From Chitinophagaceae bacterium (lineage in GTDB: Bacteria > Bacteroidota > Bacteroidia > Chitinophagales > Chitinophagaceae): a stretch of DNA of 42,790 nt. Shown one piece after another: positions 7,464 to 17,277 of the stretch. Each line of letters opens with the position of its first letter. Position 1 is the first letter of the stretch. Where the stretch lies: positions 1 to 42,790 of the forward strand of contig JAICXX010000033.1 of the NCBI GenBank assembly GCA_025934485.1, written 5' to 3'. Both the position numbers and the translations under genes were made by a program. The notes beneath the pieces were generated by a model. That model was not told the DNA's origin and did no database searches. It was given only the letters and a program-made list of their open reading frames with translations.

Positions 7464-9758
7464 TTAAAGTTTGGTTTCTACCGGTAACTGGACCCTCAGT
7501 TTACATCCCCGTCCCGGCGCACTTTGAATGTTGACCTTTCCACCGGACAGCTCGGCCCTGCTCGTGATATTCGAAAGCCCGAGTCCGGCCTTACGCATCT
7601 TTCCCGGATCGAACCCTTTCCCATCATCTGTGATACTGAGCTCGATGTTCCCGTCCGTCTCAGCTAAAATGAGCTCTATGATCAGGTTCCGCGCTCCCGA
7701 ATGTTTCAACACATTGTTGACCTGCTCCTGGATGATCCGGAAAAGAGTCAGCTTGGCCTTAGCGGTAAGTCTGGCATCAATCTCTCCCATCGGATAGAAC
7801 TCGACGTGGATAGCCTTGGTCATCCGGATGCTCGAGACTAAGTCCGCAACGCTATCCTGCAATCCCAGATCACCGATGCTCGACGGCACCAGCGACCGCG
7901 AAATGTTCCGGATCTCATGTATGGCATTGTGGATGTTCCCCGCACTTCTATTGATCAGGTTCAGCCGCTGATTATTGTCGTTCTTAGCCAGTTCCAGGTA
8001 GAGCTTCGTGGTGGAAAGGATCTGGTTGATATTGTCGTGCAGTTCTTTGCCGATCTCCGCCCGCTCCCGCTCCTGCGCATCGACCATCGCCTGGGCGATG
8101 AGCTTTTGCTTGTCCAGCTCCTGTTTCAGCAGCTTTTCTTCCGCCCGCTTGCTCTCGATGATGATAGTAACGAGGTTGGCTATACGCTCGAAGGTGTCCA
8201 TCTCGCCTCGAGCCGGCGACTTCGGAATAGTGTAATAAACAGAGAAAGCGGCCAGGACCTCGCCCCGGCTGCCTACGACCGGTATCGACCAGCAGGCACG
8301 CAATCCAAAGGAGAGGGTCAGGTCGCGATGGCCTTGCCAAAGCGGGTCCGTTGCAATATCGGCACAGATCACCGTCTCCTTCCGGAACATCGCGGTTCCG
8401 CAGCTACCCGCCCGGGGTCCGATGGGCAAGCCATCGATTGCATGAACGTAGATAGCAGGCAGTCCCGGGGCCGACAACAACCGGACACTTTTCCCATCCT
8501 CATCGAGGGTAAGCACACAGCAATACATGCCGGGAAAAATCTTTTGTATGCCTTTCAGAAAATAGTTGAGGAGCGCCCTGAGCGCCATGCGCTTGCCCGT
8601 GTTCAGCTCCAGCACCTTCTTTTCCAATGCGAGCAACGCCTCCTGCTTTTTGCGTAAGGTCACCTCTTTGAAATAGGCAAAAACACCCTGGTCGGAAGGA
8701 TAGAGACTCATCTCCAGCCACCGGTCCATGCGTTCGTTATATTGTTCGAATGTGACCGTCATTTTCTTTTTGAAGGCCTTCTGAAAGGATTGCCAGGTAC
8801 CCACATCGATAAGCTCAGGCAGCTTTTCGCGAATCGGCTGCCCTACTATTTCCGTGGATGATATCCGGGTAAGCCGCTCCGCCTCTCGGTTCCACAGTGT
8901 CACCCGGAAATGCTGGTCCAGCACAAAGAAACCATCCGTTATGCTTTCAAGAATGCCGGCGATATCCTGCTGGGCCTTCTTTATCTCGGTTATATCCCTG
9001 TTTAAGGCCATCATTCCTGTGATTCGCCGCTGTTTGTCCCGAACATAGCGGATAGAGCAAATAAGATACGATTTTTTTCCGGCTCTGGAAACATAGCCGA
9101 CCTCCCCTTTCCAGAAACCCTTCTCCACCAATGTGTTATAAACAGCTTTCTCCGTAATTTCCTGAAAATCGTAGGGAATCAGCTGGCGAAAAGACTTGCC
9201 AACCGCCTCTCCGGCCGGGATCTCGAAAAAGCTCTCCGCCGCATCATTCCAGTACACGATCCTGTCTTCCAGATCCGTCGTCACCATGATATCCGACACC
9301 TGCCCGACCGGCTCCCCGGAGACAGATACCTCATCAGTAACCGAAAAAGACCGGTCTGCTACTACAGGTAGCGGATCAGTATAGATCTTCAAACCCGAGA
9401 ACTGCCAGCCACCTGCGGCTCCTTCATATCGGGGAGTGGGCAGCCAACGTATAAAAAACAAAGGGGATGCAGGAACCTGTACAGCCACATCGATCGTCTC
9501 CGGCAGACCTTGTTTGAAAATATCCGGGGAGAGTGATGGATCGATCCTGCCCAAAGCGGAAAATACCTCCAAAACATTCCGGCCCAGGAAATGCGTCACC
9601 TTCCTTCTCTTCAGCAGCGCGGCCAAGCGATTGCAAGTGGATAATACTACCCCATCGGAGGAGATATCCATAAAATAAGGTTGTCTAAATTGCTTGGTCG
9701 TAGGCACGGACTTGGCAGCACTACTTAGCATACAAATAGGAATTTCCGGAGTGGTCAC
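7464..9758 (-). CDS. Soluble PAS-PAS-GAF sensor histidine kinase (HisKA_3 type)
   Basis: A 764-residue protein without membrane segments, so it acts in the cytosol. Rough order: an N-terminal sensor-like region (25-125), PAS 1 (155-260, with ENIVYW-like DRIVYWNDAAESFF), PAS 2 (265-370), GAF (390-535) and a coiled linker. The HisKA_3 dimerisation domain has the phospho-accepting H574 in EIGKELHDNINQIL. The HATPase shows N681/N682 (NNVLKHSGA), DDGKGFD (711-717) and GLGLSNI. This is the NarX/DesK architecture that pairs with LuxR-type regulators, and RR2 follows at 17 bases. The signal is unknown; the PAS and GAF domains suggest a small ligand or redox cue. An alternative start is Met10. Confidence 0.92.
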   Translation of the reverse strand: MTTPEIPICMLSSAAKSVPTTKQFRQPYFMDISSDGVVLSTCNRLAALLKRRKVTHFLGRNVLEVFSALGRIDPSLSPDIFKQGLPETIDVAVQVPASPLFFIRWLPTPRYEGAAGGWQFSGLKIYTDPLPVVADRSFSVTDEVSVSGEPVGQVSDIMVTTDLEDRIVYWNDAAESFFEIPAGEAVGKSFRQLIPYDFQEITEKAVYNTLVEKGFWKGEVGYVSRAGKKSYLICSIRYVRDKQRRITGMMALNRDITEIKKAQQDIAGILESITDGFFVLDQHFRVTLWNREAERLTRISSTEIVGQPIREKLPELIDVGTWQSFQKAFKKKMTVTFEQYNERMDRWLEMSLYPSDQGVFAYFKEVTLRKKQEALLALEKKVLELNTGKRMALRALLNYFLKGIQKIFPGMYCCVLTLDEDGKSVRLLSAPGLPAIYVHAIDGLPIGPRAGSCGTAMFRKETVICADIATDPLWQGHRDLTLSFGLRACWSIPVVGSRGEVLAAFSVYYTIPKSPARGEMDTFERIANLVTIIIESKRAEEKLLKQELDKQKLIAQAMVDAQERERAEIGKELHDNINQILSTTKLYLELAKNDNNQRLNLINRSAGNIHNAIHEIRNISRSLVPSSIGDLGLQDSVADLVSSIRMTKAIHVEFYPMGEIDARLTAKAKLTLFRIIQEQVNNVLKHSGARNLIIELILAETDGNIELSITDDGKGFDPGKMRKAGLGLSNITSRAELSGGKVNIQSAPGRGCKLRVQLPVETKL

Positions 9759-9852
9759 ACCAAACCGCTTGCGCTATCAAATTACTAAAGAAGGAGGTAT
9801 GCCCTACGAAATAAGAAGCTATTTCGGCGGCCTTTAAGGGTTTATCTGTAAT

Positions 9853-11235
9853 TTAATTACCTGCGGTCGATGAAGACACCTGCCACTTGGTGAGATTACT
9901 GCAATTCTGGAACTCCGGATCGATCATGATATAGAACGTGGGGATCTTGGCCATGAACCATTTCTCCAGCACTTGTGAGCGCTTTTGATCCAGTGCGCGT
10001 TGAGCGATGCGGTCATAATCATCCCGGAGATTTTCCCGGTGCGGTTCCGATCTGGATATCAGCTTCACGATCCGCACTCCTTTCTTCCCACGCTCATCGG
10101 TGAATTGTTCCGGCTTGGAGATCTGTCCGGGTTTCAGCGAGTCGTTCTTCAGCAGCAGCACCATGTCCTTATCGAGATCGGGGATAGTCAAAAAGGTTGT
10201 CCCGTTACGGCCCATGACCTGGCCTGCCGTGCTTTTTGCATTCTCATCCTCGCTGAACTTGACTACAGCCTGACCGAAATCCACTGCTCCGGCCATGATA
10301 TCGTGCCGGACGGAATCCAACCGTTGCACGGCTTCATCGACCTCAGGCTGCGTGATCGCGGGGATCTTGAGGATATGTCTTACGAGGGCATCGTCGCCAT
10401 TGCGGCTCACCATCTGGATGATATGATACCCGTATTTACTCTTGATCACAGGAGAGACCTGGCCTTCCTTCAACCGGAAAGCCGTGGTGAAAAACGTCGG
10501 GTCCCACATCTTGCTGTCGTTACGGTTCAGTTCGATGGCGCCGCCCTTGTCTTTTGTGCCGGGGTCATCCGAATAGAGCTGCGCGAGCAATTCGAATTTG
10601 CGCTGGCCCGACTCTACTTGTTTTTTGTATTCATTGAGATCGGCGATAGCCAGCTCTTCGATATCATGACTCGCTTTCGGGTAGATTACGATCTGGCTGA
10701 GCTGCATCTCGGATTCATAGAAGATGCGTTTGTTCTCCGGTATTTTATCGAAGAATTCCTTTACTTCAGTAGGCGTCACCGTTACATCCTGTACGATCTT
10801 CTTCCGCATCGCCTCCGCCTGCCGTTGTTCCCGGATCGGCGCCATGAAGTCCATCTTCGCCTGGTAGACCGTACGTTGTGCGATCTGCTCGAAGGCATCC
10901 TTGCCGCCATAGAGGTTGATGAAATACCGGATACGCTGATCGACCTCTGCTTCGACCTCTTCGTCGCTCACGGGCAGCGAATCCTTCTCGGCCTGCAGTA
11001 CCAGCGCTTTTTGGATCAGCATATTGTCCAGGATCGTGCATTCGTCCACGCCCTTTACCTCCTGACCATTGTTGTTCCGCTGCATGTCGGCGATAGCCGT
11101 AGCCAGCTCGGATTTCAAAATGATCTTATCGCCCACGATACCGGCAATTTTATCGGCAACGACTTTTTCCTGCGCAAAACCGGCGGAGGCTATCAGGAGA
11201 AGGACGGGTATGCCGAGGTATTTCATCCGTTTCAT
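9853..11235 (-). CDS. SurA-like periplasmic peptidyl-prolyl isomerase
   Basis: A 460-residue exported protein. The signal peptide is KYLGIPVLLLIASAGFA with probable cleavage before QEK. A SurA-type N-terminal domain (about 25-165) is followed by two parvulin modules: about 172-275 (LSQIVIYPK to KYGYHIIQMVSRNG) and about 280-385 (VRHILKIPAITQPEVDEAV). SurA-type chaperones escort outer-membrane proteins through the periplasm, which fits an organism rich in SusC-like barrels. It lies downstream of infB on the same strand but behind a strong terminator, so it is probably transcribed separately. The C-terminal tail (EFQNCSNLTKWQVSSSTAGN) is unusual and contains a lone Cys. Confidence 0.88.
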   Translation of the reverse strand: MKRMKYLGIPVLLLIASAGFAQEKVVADKIAGIVGDKIILKSELATAIADMQRNNNGQEVKGVDECTILDNMLIQKALVLQAEKDSLPVSDEEVEAEVDQRIRYFINLYGGKDAFEQIAQRTVYQAKMDFMAPIREQRQAEAMRKKIVQDVTVTPTEVKEFFDKIPENKRIFYESEMQLSQIVIYPKASHDIEELAIADLNEYKKQVESGQRKFELLAQLYSDDPGTKDKGGAIELNRNDSKMWDPTFFTTAFRLKEGQVSPVIKSKYGYHIIQMVSRNGDDALVRHILKIPAITQPEVDEAVQRLDSVRHDIMAGAVDFGQAVVKFSEDENAKSTAGQVMGRNGTTFLTIPDLDKDMVLLLKNDSLKPGQISKPEQFTDERGKKGVRIVKLISRSEPHRENLRDDYDRIAQRALDQKRSQVLEKWFMAKIPTFYIMIDPEFQNCSNLTKWQVSSSTAGN

Positions 11236-11254
11236 TGGTCAAATGTAATATTGT

Positions 11255-11291
11255 AAAAAATGTTAAATACCCCCGTGTGGGGGTATTTAAC
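11255..11291 (-). terminator. Strong terminator after infB
   Basis: A perfect 13-bp stem, GTTAAATACCCCC / GGGGGTATTTAAC, with a four-base loop starts 6 bases beyond the infB stop. On the minus strand it is followed by ATTTTTT. It separates the rimP-nusA-infB operon from the isomerase gene. Confidence 0.92.
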
Positions 11292-11297
11292 AAAAGA

Positions 11298-14291
11298 TTA
11301 GAGGGTGCGTTTAACTTCTTCTTCTTCGTAGGCTTCTACGATGTCACCCACGCGGATATCGTTGTAATTCTTGATGGTAAGACCGCATTCCATGCTGGAA
11401 GGCACCTCTTTCACGTCGTCCTTGAACCGTTTCAGGGAAGCCAGTTCCGCTGTAGCGCCTTCTCCCACGGGATAGATCACGATACCATCGCGTACCAGCC
11501 TGATCTTGGAGTTCCGGTAGATCTTTCCATCGAGGACATAACAACCGGCAACGGTGGCTTTGTCGAACTTGAAGACGTTGCGGACTTCCACGTTGGCCAC
11601 GACCTTTTCCACCATCTTGGGTTCGAGCATCCCTTCCATAGCGCTCTTGACCTCTTCGATGGCGTTGTAGATGATCGAGTAGGTCTTGATCTCCACCCCT
11701 TCCGTCTCGGCAAGACGGGAGGCCTGTGAAGAGGGGCGTACGTTGAAGCCCACGATAACGGCGTCCGATGCGGTTGCCAGCAGGACATCGCTTTCGGTGA
11801 TGGCCCCCACGGCTTTGTGAACCACGCGAACTGCGATCTCTTCCGTAGAAAGTTTCTGCAGCGAGTCGCTGAGGGCTTCGACGGAGCCGTCCACATCGCC
11901 TTTGATGATGAGGTTGAGTTCCTTGAAGTTACCCAGGGCGAGACGGCGGCCGATCTCATCCAGCGTGATATGTTTCTTGGTCCGGATGCCTTGCTCGCGA
12001 AGGATCTGGGCGCGTTTATTCGCCACTTCCTTGGCCTCGCTCTCATCCTCGTAGACCTTGAATTTTTCACCGGCCTGTGGTGCGCCGTTGAGACCCAGCA
12101 GCAACACGGGCGAAGACGGCGGCGCCTCATCGATGCGTTTGTTCCGCTCGTTGAACATGGCTTTTACGCGGCCGAAATATTGACCGGAGACTACGAGGTC
12201 GCCATTCTTTAGAGTCCCGTTCTGCACCAGCACGGTAGCCACATAGCCCCGGCCTTTGTCCAAAGAGGCTTCGATCACACTTCCGGCGCCTTCGCGATCG
12301 GGGTTGGCCTTCAGGTCCAGCAATTCGGCTTCGAGACCGATCTTCTCCAGCAAGAGGTCTACATGCAGCCCCTTTTTTGCGGAGATCTCCTGGGACTGAA
12401 ATTTACCACCCCAGTCTTCCACAAGGATGTTCATGCCCGCCAGCTGTTCCTTTATCTTCTCGGGGTTTGCCCCGTCCTTATCGATCTTATTGATGGCAAA
12501 AACCATAGGCAGACCCGCAGCCTGCGCGTGCGAGATAGCCTCTTTGGTCTGTGGCATCACCGCATCATCCGCGGCGACAACGATCACCGCTACGTCCGCG
12601 GCTTTGGCACCACGCGCACGCATGGCGGTAAACGCTTCGTGACCGGGCGTATCCAGGAACGTGATCTTTTTCCCTGCAGCCGTCGTCACCTGGTAGGCGC
12701 CGATGTGCTGGGTGATACCACCGGCCTCACCCGCCACCACATTGGCGCTCCGGATATAGTCCAGGAGTGAGGTCTTACCATGGTCTACGTGACCCATGAT
12801 GGTCACCACCGGTGAACGGGAAACCATATCTTCGGGATCGTCGACCTCCTCTTCCTCTTCCATTTCCGCCGCATCGTCGATGCCGATGAATTCAACGGTA
12901 TAACCGAACTCGCCGGCTACCAGTTCGATGACGTCGGCCTCCAGCCGCTGGTTGATGGACACCATCATTCCCAGGCTCATACACTTGCCGATGACTTCGG
13001 CATAGCTCACATCCATCAGATTGGCCAGCTCGCTGACGCTGATGAACTCGGTGACCTGGAGCCTGCTGTCCATCGCTTCTTCTCCCGCGGCCATTTCGGC
13101 GGCTTCATCACGTTTCGCACGACGGTATTTGGCTTTCAGACTCTTCCCGCGGCCGCCAGCGCCTGCCAGCTTGGCCTGGGTTTGCCTGATCTTTTCCTGT
13201 ATCTCTTTCTTGTCGATCTCTTTGGCTTCGCGGGGTGCATGACGCGGGTCATTCCGGCGGTTTCCGCCCCCTTGTCCATGACCTCCATGGCCCTGACCGG
13301 CACCGCCGGGTCCACGCCGGTCCGTATTGCGCTGCAACGGCGGACGCTGATGTCCGGGCTGACGCTGAACTCCCTGACCACCTTGCTGATGACCTCCGCC
13401 GGGATGCTGTCCCGGTCTTCCGCCACCCTGGTGTCCGCCCTGATCCCCCTTCTTCTCGATGGGAATACGCTTGCGCTTCCGCTTTTCTTCAGAAGGCGCT
13501 TTGGGCCGGGTATCGCTATTCGCCGGCAAGTCGATCTTCCCAAGGATCTTGGGTCCTTCGATCTTTTCCGCTCTGATATTTTCGATCACGGGTGGTACGT
13601 CAGGCTGTTCCGTCTCCGTACCTTCCGCCGGCTGCACCGCTTCGGCGCGTTCTTCCGTCGCTGTGACCGGCTCTTCTTTCGCTACTACCGGGGCCTCCTC
13701 GACGGCTACCGGACCGGCAACAACCGGCTCGGGCTGCGGCGCCGGCTCTTTCGCCGGCTCCTCGGGCGCACTTTCCACTACAGGCTCTTCTTTCTTTACA
13801 CTCTTCCTGGGCCGCGTCGAGGAATCGATCGCGGACAGGTCGATCTTGGTCACAACCTTGGGACCTTCCAGCTCGGGGGCCTCGATCTTTACAACCTCGG
13901 GCTCCTCGCGTACAGCCTCCACTACCAGCGGCGCCGGCGTCTCTTCGACCACAGGCGGGGGTGCTTCCTCTTTCGCCGGCTTCTTGATCACCGGGGGAAC
14001 ATCCTTCTTGAAAAGCGGCTGCACCGGCTGCTGCTGCGGCTCCTCTTCTTTCTTCTTTTTTGCCTCCAGGCTGCCTTTGGGCAAGTCGATCTGGTCGCTC
14101 TTGTGCTTGGCGACTTTATCGCTGTTGAACTCCTGCTGCAAAGAACGATACATATCCTCCGTCAACTTCGACGTAGGCTTCAGATCGTCTTTACTGAATC
14201 CTTTGCCCACCAAAAAATCCACCAGGGTATCCTTCCCGATGTTGAATTCCTTGGCTGCAGCCATTAGGCGTAATGTGGTTGTCTCTGCCAT
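11298..14291 (-). CDS. infB: Translation initiation factor IF-2
   Basis: A 997-residue IF-2 that places fMet-tRNA on the 30S ribosome using GTP. The N-terminal IF2_N module (about 1-55) is followed by a long low-complexity Pro/Glu/Val-rich linker with Gly/Gln/His-rich repeats (about 65-360) and then a second IF2_N-like segment (about 415-475). The G domain (about 490-665) carries [16 protein letters not shown] and NKID. Domains II, III and the fMet-tRNA-binding C domain reach the end. The gene follows nusA by 23 bases. The expanded, biased linker is normal for Bacteroidota IF-2 and produces long antisense open frames. Confidence 0.97.
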   Translation of the reverse strand: MAETTTLRLMAAAKEFNIGKDTLVDFLVGKGFSKDDLKPTSKLTEDMYRSLQQEFNSDKVAKHKSDQIDLPKGSLEAKKKKEEEPQQQPVQPLFKKDVPPVIKKPAKEEAPPPVVEETPAPLVVEAVREEPEVVKIEAPELEGPKVVTKIDLSAIDSSTRPRKSVKKEEPVVESAPEEPAKEPAPQPEPVVAGPVAVEEAPVVAKEEPVTATEERAEAVQPAEGTETEQPDVPPVIENIRAEKIEGPKILGKIDLPANSDTRPKAPSEEKRKRKRIPIEKKGDQGGHQGGGRPGQHPGGGHQQGGQGVQRQPGHQRPPLQRNTDRRGPGGAGQGHGGHGQGGGNRRNDPRHAPREAKEIDKKEIQEKIRQTQAKLAGAGGRGKSLKAKYRRAKRDEAAEMAAGEEAMDSRLQVTEFISVSELANLMDVSYAEVIGKCMSLGMMVSINQRLEADVIELVAGEFGYTVEFIGIDDAAEMEEEEEVDDPEDMVSRSPVVTIMGHVDHGKTSLLDYIRSANVVAGEAGGITQHIGAYQVTTAAGKKITFLDTPGHEAFTAMRARGAKAADVAVIVVAADDAVMPQTKEAISHAQAAGLPMVFAINKIDKDGANPEKIKEQLAGMNILVEDWGGKFQSQEISAKKGLHVDLLLEKIGLEAELLDLKANPDREGAGSVIEASLDKGRGYVATVLVQNGTLKNGDLVVSGQYFGRVKAMFNERNKRIDEAPPSSPVLLLGLNGAPQAGEKFKVYEDESEAKEVANKRAQILREQGIRTKKHITLDEIGRRLALGNFKELNLIIKGDVDGSVEALSDSLQKLSTEEIAVRVVHKAVGAITESDVLLATASDAVIVGFNVRPSSQASRLAETEGVEIKTYSIIYNAIEEVKSAMEGMLEPKMVEKVVANVEVRNVFKFDKATVAGCYVLDGKIYRNSKIRLVRDGIVIYPVGEGATAELASLKRFKDDVKEVPSSMECGLTIKNYNDIRVGDIVEAYEEEEVKRTL

Positions 14292-14314
14292 ATATAATAA
14301 TCTCTTAACCCTAA

Positions 14315-15562
14315 TTATCCTTTTTCAAATTCTTCCTTCAATACCCTTCTCACATCGTCGATGGTCTGTTTTTCCAGGTCCGTCCGCCGCTCCAGTTCTT
14401 CAGCCGTCAGATCGAGCACGCTCCGGGCCGTATCGCAACCGATGCGTTTGAGCTCATCGATGACCCAGCTTTCGATCTCATCGCTGAACTCTTCCAGATC
14501 GATATCGAACTCTTCGGGCTCACCCTCGTTATCGCGGAATACATCGATGGTATAACCCGTCAATTCCTGCGCCAATTTGATATTGACCCCTTTTCGGCCG
14601 ATCGCCAGCGAAACCTGATCCGGTTTTAAATAGACATTCGCATGCGACTTTTCGCTGTCCAGCTCCATATTAGTGATCCTCGACGGCGTCAGCGAACGCT
14701 GGATCAGCAGCTGTACGTTACTGGTCCAGTTAATGACGTCGATGTTCTCGTTCTTGAGCTCCCGAACGATGCCATGGATACGGCTACCCTTCATCCCTAC
14801 GCAGGCGCCTACCGGATCTATCCGGTCGTCATACGACTCCACCGCAACCTTGGCCCGCTCACCGGGCTCCCGTACGATCTTCTTGATGACGATCAACCCG
14901 TCGAAGATCTCCGGAACCTCGATCTCGAGCAGCTTGGACAGGAAGAGCGGACTGGTCCTCGACAGGATGATCACCGGCGAGTTGTTCTTCAACTCTACCT
15001 TCTTGACCACGGCCCGGATATTCTCACCTTTCTTGAAATAATCCTGCGGGATCTGTTCCGATTTCGGCAGGATCAGTTCGCTGCCTTCCTCATCGAGCAG
15101 CAGGATCTCCTTTTTCCACACCTGGTAAACCTCGGCGCTTACGATCTCCCCTACCCGCTCGCTGTATTTTTTCAACAGCACATTCTTTTTGAGATCGCCG
15201 ATACGGCTCGCCAGCGTCTGCTTGGCGGCCAGGATCGCACGACGGCCGAAATCCAGGATCTCCACTTCCTCATATAATTCTTCCCCGACTTCATAGTCAG
15301 GTTCGATCTTCACAGCATCGGCGTATGCAATCTCCGCCAACGGGTCGTTGACCGCCCCGTCCTCCACAATAGTCCGGCGGCGCATGATCTCCAGATCCCC
15401 CTTTTCAGCGTTCACGATGACGTCAAAATTTTCGTCGCTTCCATATTTCTTGCGCAACAGTGTTTTGAACACATCCTCTACCACTTTCATCATAGTGGGT
15501 CGGTCGATGTTCTCTGCTTCTTTGAAGTCCTGGAAGGCTTCGATTAGATTGATACTTGCCAT
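14315..15562 (-). CDS. nusA: Transcription termination/antitermination factor NusA
   Basis: A 415-residue NusA, which binds RNA polymerase and nascent RNA and modulates pausing, termination and antitermination. The N-terminal polymerase-binding domain (about 1-125) is followed by S1 (about 135-200) and KH domains (to about 345, with [19 protein letters not shown] and [19 protein letters not shown]). An acidic hinge follows. A helix-hairpin-helix-like C-terminus (about 365-415, [17 protein letters not shown]) replaces the acidic repeats of the E. coli protein. It lies 20 bases after rimP and 23 before infB, the classic operon order. Confidence 0.96.
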   Translation of the reverse strand: MASINLIEAFQDFKEAENIDRPTMMKVVEDVFKTLLRKKYGSDENFDVIVNAEKGDLEIMRRRTIVEDGAVNDPLAEIAYADAVKIEPDYEVGEELYEEVEILDFGRRAILAAKQTLASRIGDLKKNVLLKKYSERVGEIVSAEVYQVWKKEILLLDEEGSELILPKSEQIPQDYFKKGENIRAVVKKVELKNNSPVIILSRTSPLFLSKLLEIEVPEIFDGLIVIKKIVREPGERAKVAVESYDDRIDPVGACVGMKGSRIHGIVRELKNENIDVINWTSNVQLLIQRSLTPSRITNMELDSEKSHANVYLKPDQVSLAIGRKGVNIKLAQELTGYTIDVFRDNEGEPEEFDIDLEEFSDEIESWVIDELKRIGCDTARSVLDLTAEELERRTDLEKQTIDDVRRVLKEEFEKG

Positions 15563-15582
15563 AACACTAATTTTAAAATCTC

Positions 15583-16047
15583 CTAGAAAACTACTTGAAT
15601 TTTTGTTGTTTTTATGTTATCGAATAAAAAAGTATGGTTAATTACTTCTTTTTTCTTGTTCTTACCCCTGGTTTCCTCTACTATAATGCCGTCCTCGCTC
15701 ACTTCCAGCAGCCGGCCCTCTTTTTTTGTGCCATCCTGCAATACCAGCTCGACCTGCCGGCCAATATTCTTCCTGTACTGCCGCAGCAGTTTCAACGGTT
15801 CATCCAGCCCCGGAGAAGAGACCTCCAGCGAGAAATCCCCGGTCGGGAAAAGACCCGACTCCTCTAACTTTTTGTATAAAGCACGGTTATACTGGACGCA
15901 CTTTTCAATGGAGATCCCTTTGTCCCCATCGATATATACCTTGACATTATTTGTCGGCTTGATCCGTACATCCACCAGGAAATAGTCCGGATCGCCGGCC
16001 AGCAGATTCTGGACTAAACTTTCTACCGCTTTAGCTGTTTCGTTCAT
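15583..16047 (-). CDS. rimP: Ribosome maturation factor RimP
   Basis: A 154-residue RimP, needed for maturation of the 30S subunit. Diagnostic segments are VDVRIKPTNNVKVYIDGDKG, the ISIEKCVQYNRAL helix, and SLEVSSPGLDEPL in the middle, followed by the SH3-like C-terminal domain (VELVLQDGTKKEGRLLEV). First gene of the rimP-nusA-infB operon, with a TACCTTTG promoter box and a leader hairpin upstream. Confidence 0.95.
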   Translation of the reverse strand: MNETAKAVESLVQNLLAGDPDYFLVDVRIKPTNNVKVYIDGDKGISIEKCVQYNRALYKKLEESGLFPTGDFSLEVSSPGLDEPLKLLRQYRKNIGRQVELVLQDGTKKEGRLLEVSEDGIIVEETRGKNKKKEVINHTFLFDNIKTTKIQVVF

Positions 16048-16066
16048 ATTTGCCTAAGAAAAGAAG

Positions 16067-16088
16067 AAGGGAACGATTCCGTTCCCTT
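16067..16088 (-). promoter_or_regulatory. Leader hairpin upstream of rimP
   Basis: A perfect 9-bp stem, AAGGGAACG / CGTTCCCTT, with a four-base loop sits between the promoter box (16112-16119) and the rimP ATG (16047). On the minus strand it is followed by the pyrimidine-rich CTTCTTTTCTT. It could act as an attenuator or a translational control hairpin for the operon. Confidence 0.6.
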
Positions 16089-16111
16089 GCTTTTGCGTCA
16101 TTTACCTGTCG

Positions 16112-16119
16112 CAAAGGTA
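16112..16119 (-). promoter_or_regulatory. TAnnTTTG promoter box for rimP-nusA-infB
   Basis: The minus strand reads TACCTTTG, an exact match to the Bacteroidota -7 consensus. The start would lie near 16105, giving a leader of about 58 bases that contains the hairpin. Confidence 0.65.
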
Positions 16120-16167
16120 GGATAATTTAAAGATTCGCCCAAACTCTGTATTTTTAAAAAAAAGATT

Positions 16168-16539
16168 ATGGATCAGCCCGATAACCTGGGATCTTTTTTC
16201 GCCGAGAATAAGACACTGCTGAAAGAATACCTGGAAACACGCCTCGAGATCTACCGGCTGCAAAGCCTTCGCCTTTTTGCAAAATCGGCCGGGCTGTTCG
16301 CCTGGGTACTGCTCTCACTCTTTCTGGCCTTTCTTTTTCTTCTCTTCGGCGGCATGATGGTCGCCTTTTGGTTCTCGAGCCTTTTCCACAGCCAGGTCAA
16401 AGGCTTTGGTCTCGTGACCTTGCTGATCCTCGCGATCTTCATACTCCTGGCCGTCTTCCGCAAAGCCTTGTTTGTAGACCCTGTGATTCAAAGTGTTATA
16501 CAAAAATCAAAAGAAGAGGAGGATGCCAGCCATGTCTAG
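16168..16539 (+). CDS. Small two-TM membrane protein (holin superfamily III / YqjE-like)
   Basis: A 123-residue protein with an amphipathic N-terminal helix (ENKTLLKEYLETRLEIYRLQ), two hydrophobic segments (about 42-67 and 81-101) and a charged C-terminus (QKSKEEEDASHV). The pattern matches the Phage_holin_3_6/YqjE-like family of small inner-membrane proteins found in many Bacteroidota chromosomes; despite the family name, nothing phage-like is nearby. Its stop overlaps the start of the next gene, so the pair is probably coupled. Function unknown. Confidence 0.75.
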   Translation: MDQPDNLGSFFAENKTLLKEYLETRLEIYRLQSLRLFAKSAGLFAWVLLSLFLAFLFLLFGGMMVAFWFSSLFHSQVKGFGLVTLLILAIFILLAVFRKALFVDPVIQSVIQKSKEEEDASHV

Positions 16540-16849
16540 ATCGACAAAAGCCTCCCGCAGCATGAATGCCCTGGACGAGGAGATCCGGCGTTTGCGGATC
16601 AAGGCAAAAGAACTCGAATCGGAGATCGACGAGAATTTCACCTATTTCCAACAACATTCCGGCTCGCTGTTTGTTCGTTCTCTATTGCCCAGAAAGCTCG
16701 ATGGCGAGGAGCTCACCGGCTATCGTCTCCTGGACCGTGTCCTAGAGAATGAAAACCTTCAAAACGTCCTTCTCCGTTTCGCGGATATTTTGGCGGAAAG
16801 ATTAGGCGATGGGCTCAACTGGTTGGTAACCAGGGTATTCAAGAAATAA
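16532..16849 (+). CDS. Small coiled-coil protein, function unknown
   Basis: The start is chosen at the ATG at 16532 (MSRSTKASRSMNALDEE), which gives 105 residues. It overlaps the previous stop (16537-16539) and is preceded by AGAGGAGG (16515-16522) at suitable spacing, so this start is better than the TTG or ATG codons upstream. A helical, charged segment (LDEEIRRLRIKAKELESEID) suggests a coiled coil. The C-terminal half (RLLDRVLENENLQNVLLRFA; LGDGLNWLVTRVFKK) is amphipathic. I do not recognise a family. It probably works with the adjacent membrane protein. Confidence 0.65.
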   Translation: MSRSTKASRSMNALDEEIRRLRIKAKELESEIDENFTYFQQHSGSLFVRSLLPRKLDGEELTGYRLLDRVLENENLQNVLLRFADILAERLGDGLNWLVTRVFKK

Positions 16850-16886
16850 CCTGCCAGTTTTAACACGGCCATTTGCCCGATTGCCG

Positions 16887-16894
16887 TAACTTTG
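16887..16894 (+). promoter_or_regulatory. TAnnTTTG promoter box for the DUF4834-type gene
   Basis: TAACTTTG matches the Bacteroidota -7 consensus and lies about 55 bases before the ATG at 16949. No well-spaced TTTG is present in the -33 region. Confidence 0.5.
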
Positions 16895-16948
16895 TTGATG
16901 CTCGATCGGGACTTTGGCCCGTCGGCCAGATATTAAATTTTGTGGATT

Positions 16949-17248
16949 ATGATGTCGTTATCCGAGATGCTGTTTTTGGTTATCGTGTTTTACCTACTGT
17001 ATAGGTTCGTATTCAATTTTTTACTGCCCATCGTCCGGACGACGCGCCAGGTGCGGGAGCAGTTCAGGAATATGCAGGGTGGGACGAATATGCGAGACGG
17101 CGCGAGCGGGCAGCAATCACACAGAGGAGCCCGGACACAAACTCCGCCGCAACAGCCGCGCCCCAGCGAGCGCCATTCTTCGCCACACGGCCGGCCGGAA
17201 GACTATATAGAGTTTGAAGAAGTCAAGTCCCCGTCGAAAAATCGCTAA
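16949..17248 (+). CDS. DUF4834-type single-TM protein
   Basis: About 99 residues from ATG 16949 (a second ATG follows at 16952; the longer frame would need a TTG). One N-terminal membrane segment (LSEMLFLVIVFYLLYRFVF) is followed by a basic stretch (RTTRQVREQF), a Gly/Gln/Pro-rich disordered middle, and the short acidic end DYIEFEEVKSP, which is characteristic of DUF4834 in Bacteroidota. Function unknown. Its 3' end converges on the HAD phosphatase gene. Confidence 0.7.
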   Translation: MMSLSEMLFLVIVFYLLYRFVFNFLLPIVRTTRQVREQFRNMQGGTNMRDGASGQQSHRGARTQTPPQQPRPSERHSSPHGRPEDYIEFEEVKSPSKNR

Positions 17249-17277
17249 TGTTGGGCCTTCGGCCTGCGAGCGCCGCA

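Noticed and set aside
9985-11256. Long plus-strand open frame (423 codons) opposite the SurA-like gene
   Set aside because: It mirrors the whole isomerase gene. The translated product has no recognisable domain and is biased as expected for an antisense frame, while the minus strand has a signal peptide and parvulin motifs.
13182-14451. Two long plus-strand open frames opposite infB
   Set aside because: They lie over the low-complexity IF-2 linker. The products are Arg/Leu- or Ser/Gly-rich shadows of the Glu/Pro/Val codons on the other strand.
16168-16539. Holin-like match taken as a sign of prophage
   Set aside because: The family is common in Bacteroidota chromosomes, and no lysin, capsid or integrase gene is nearby.
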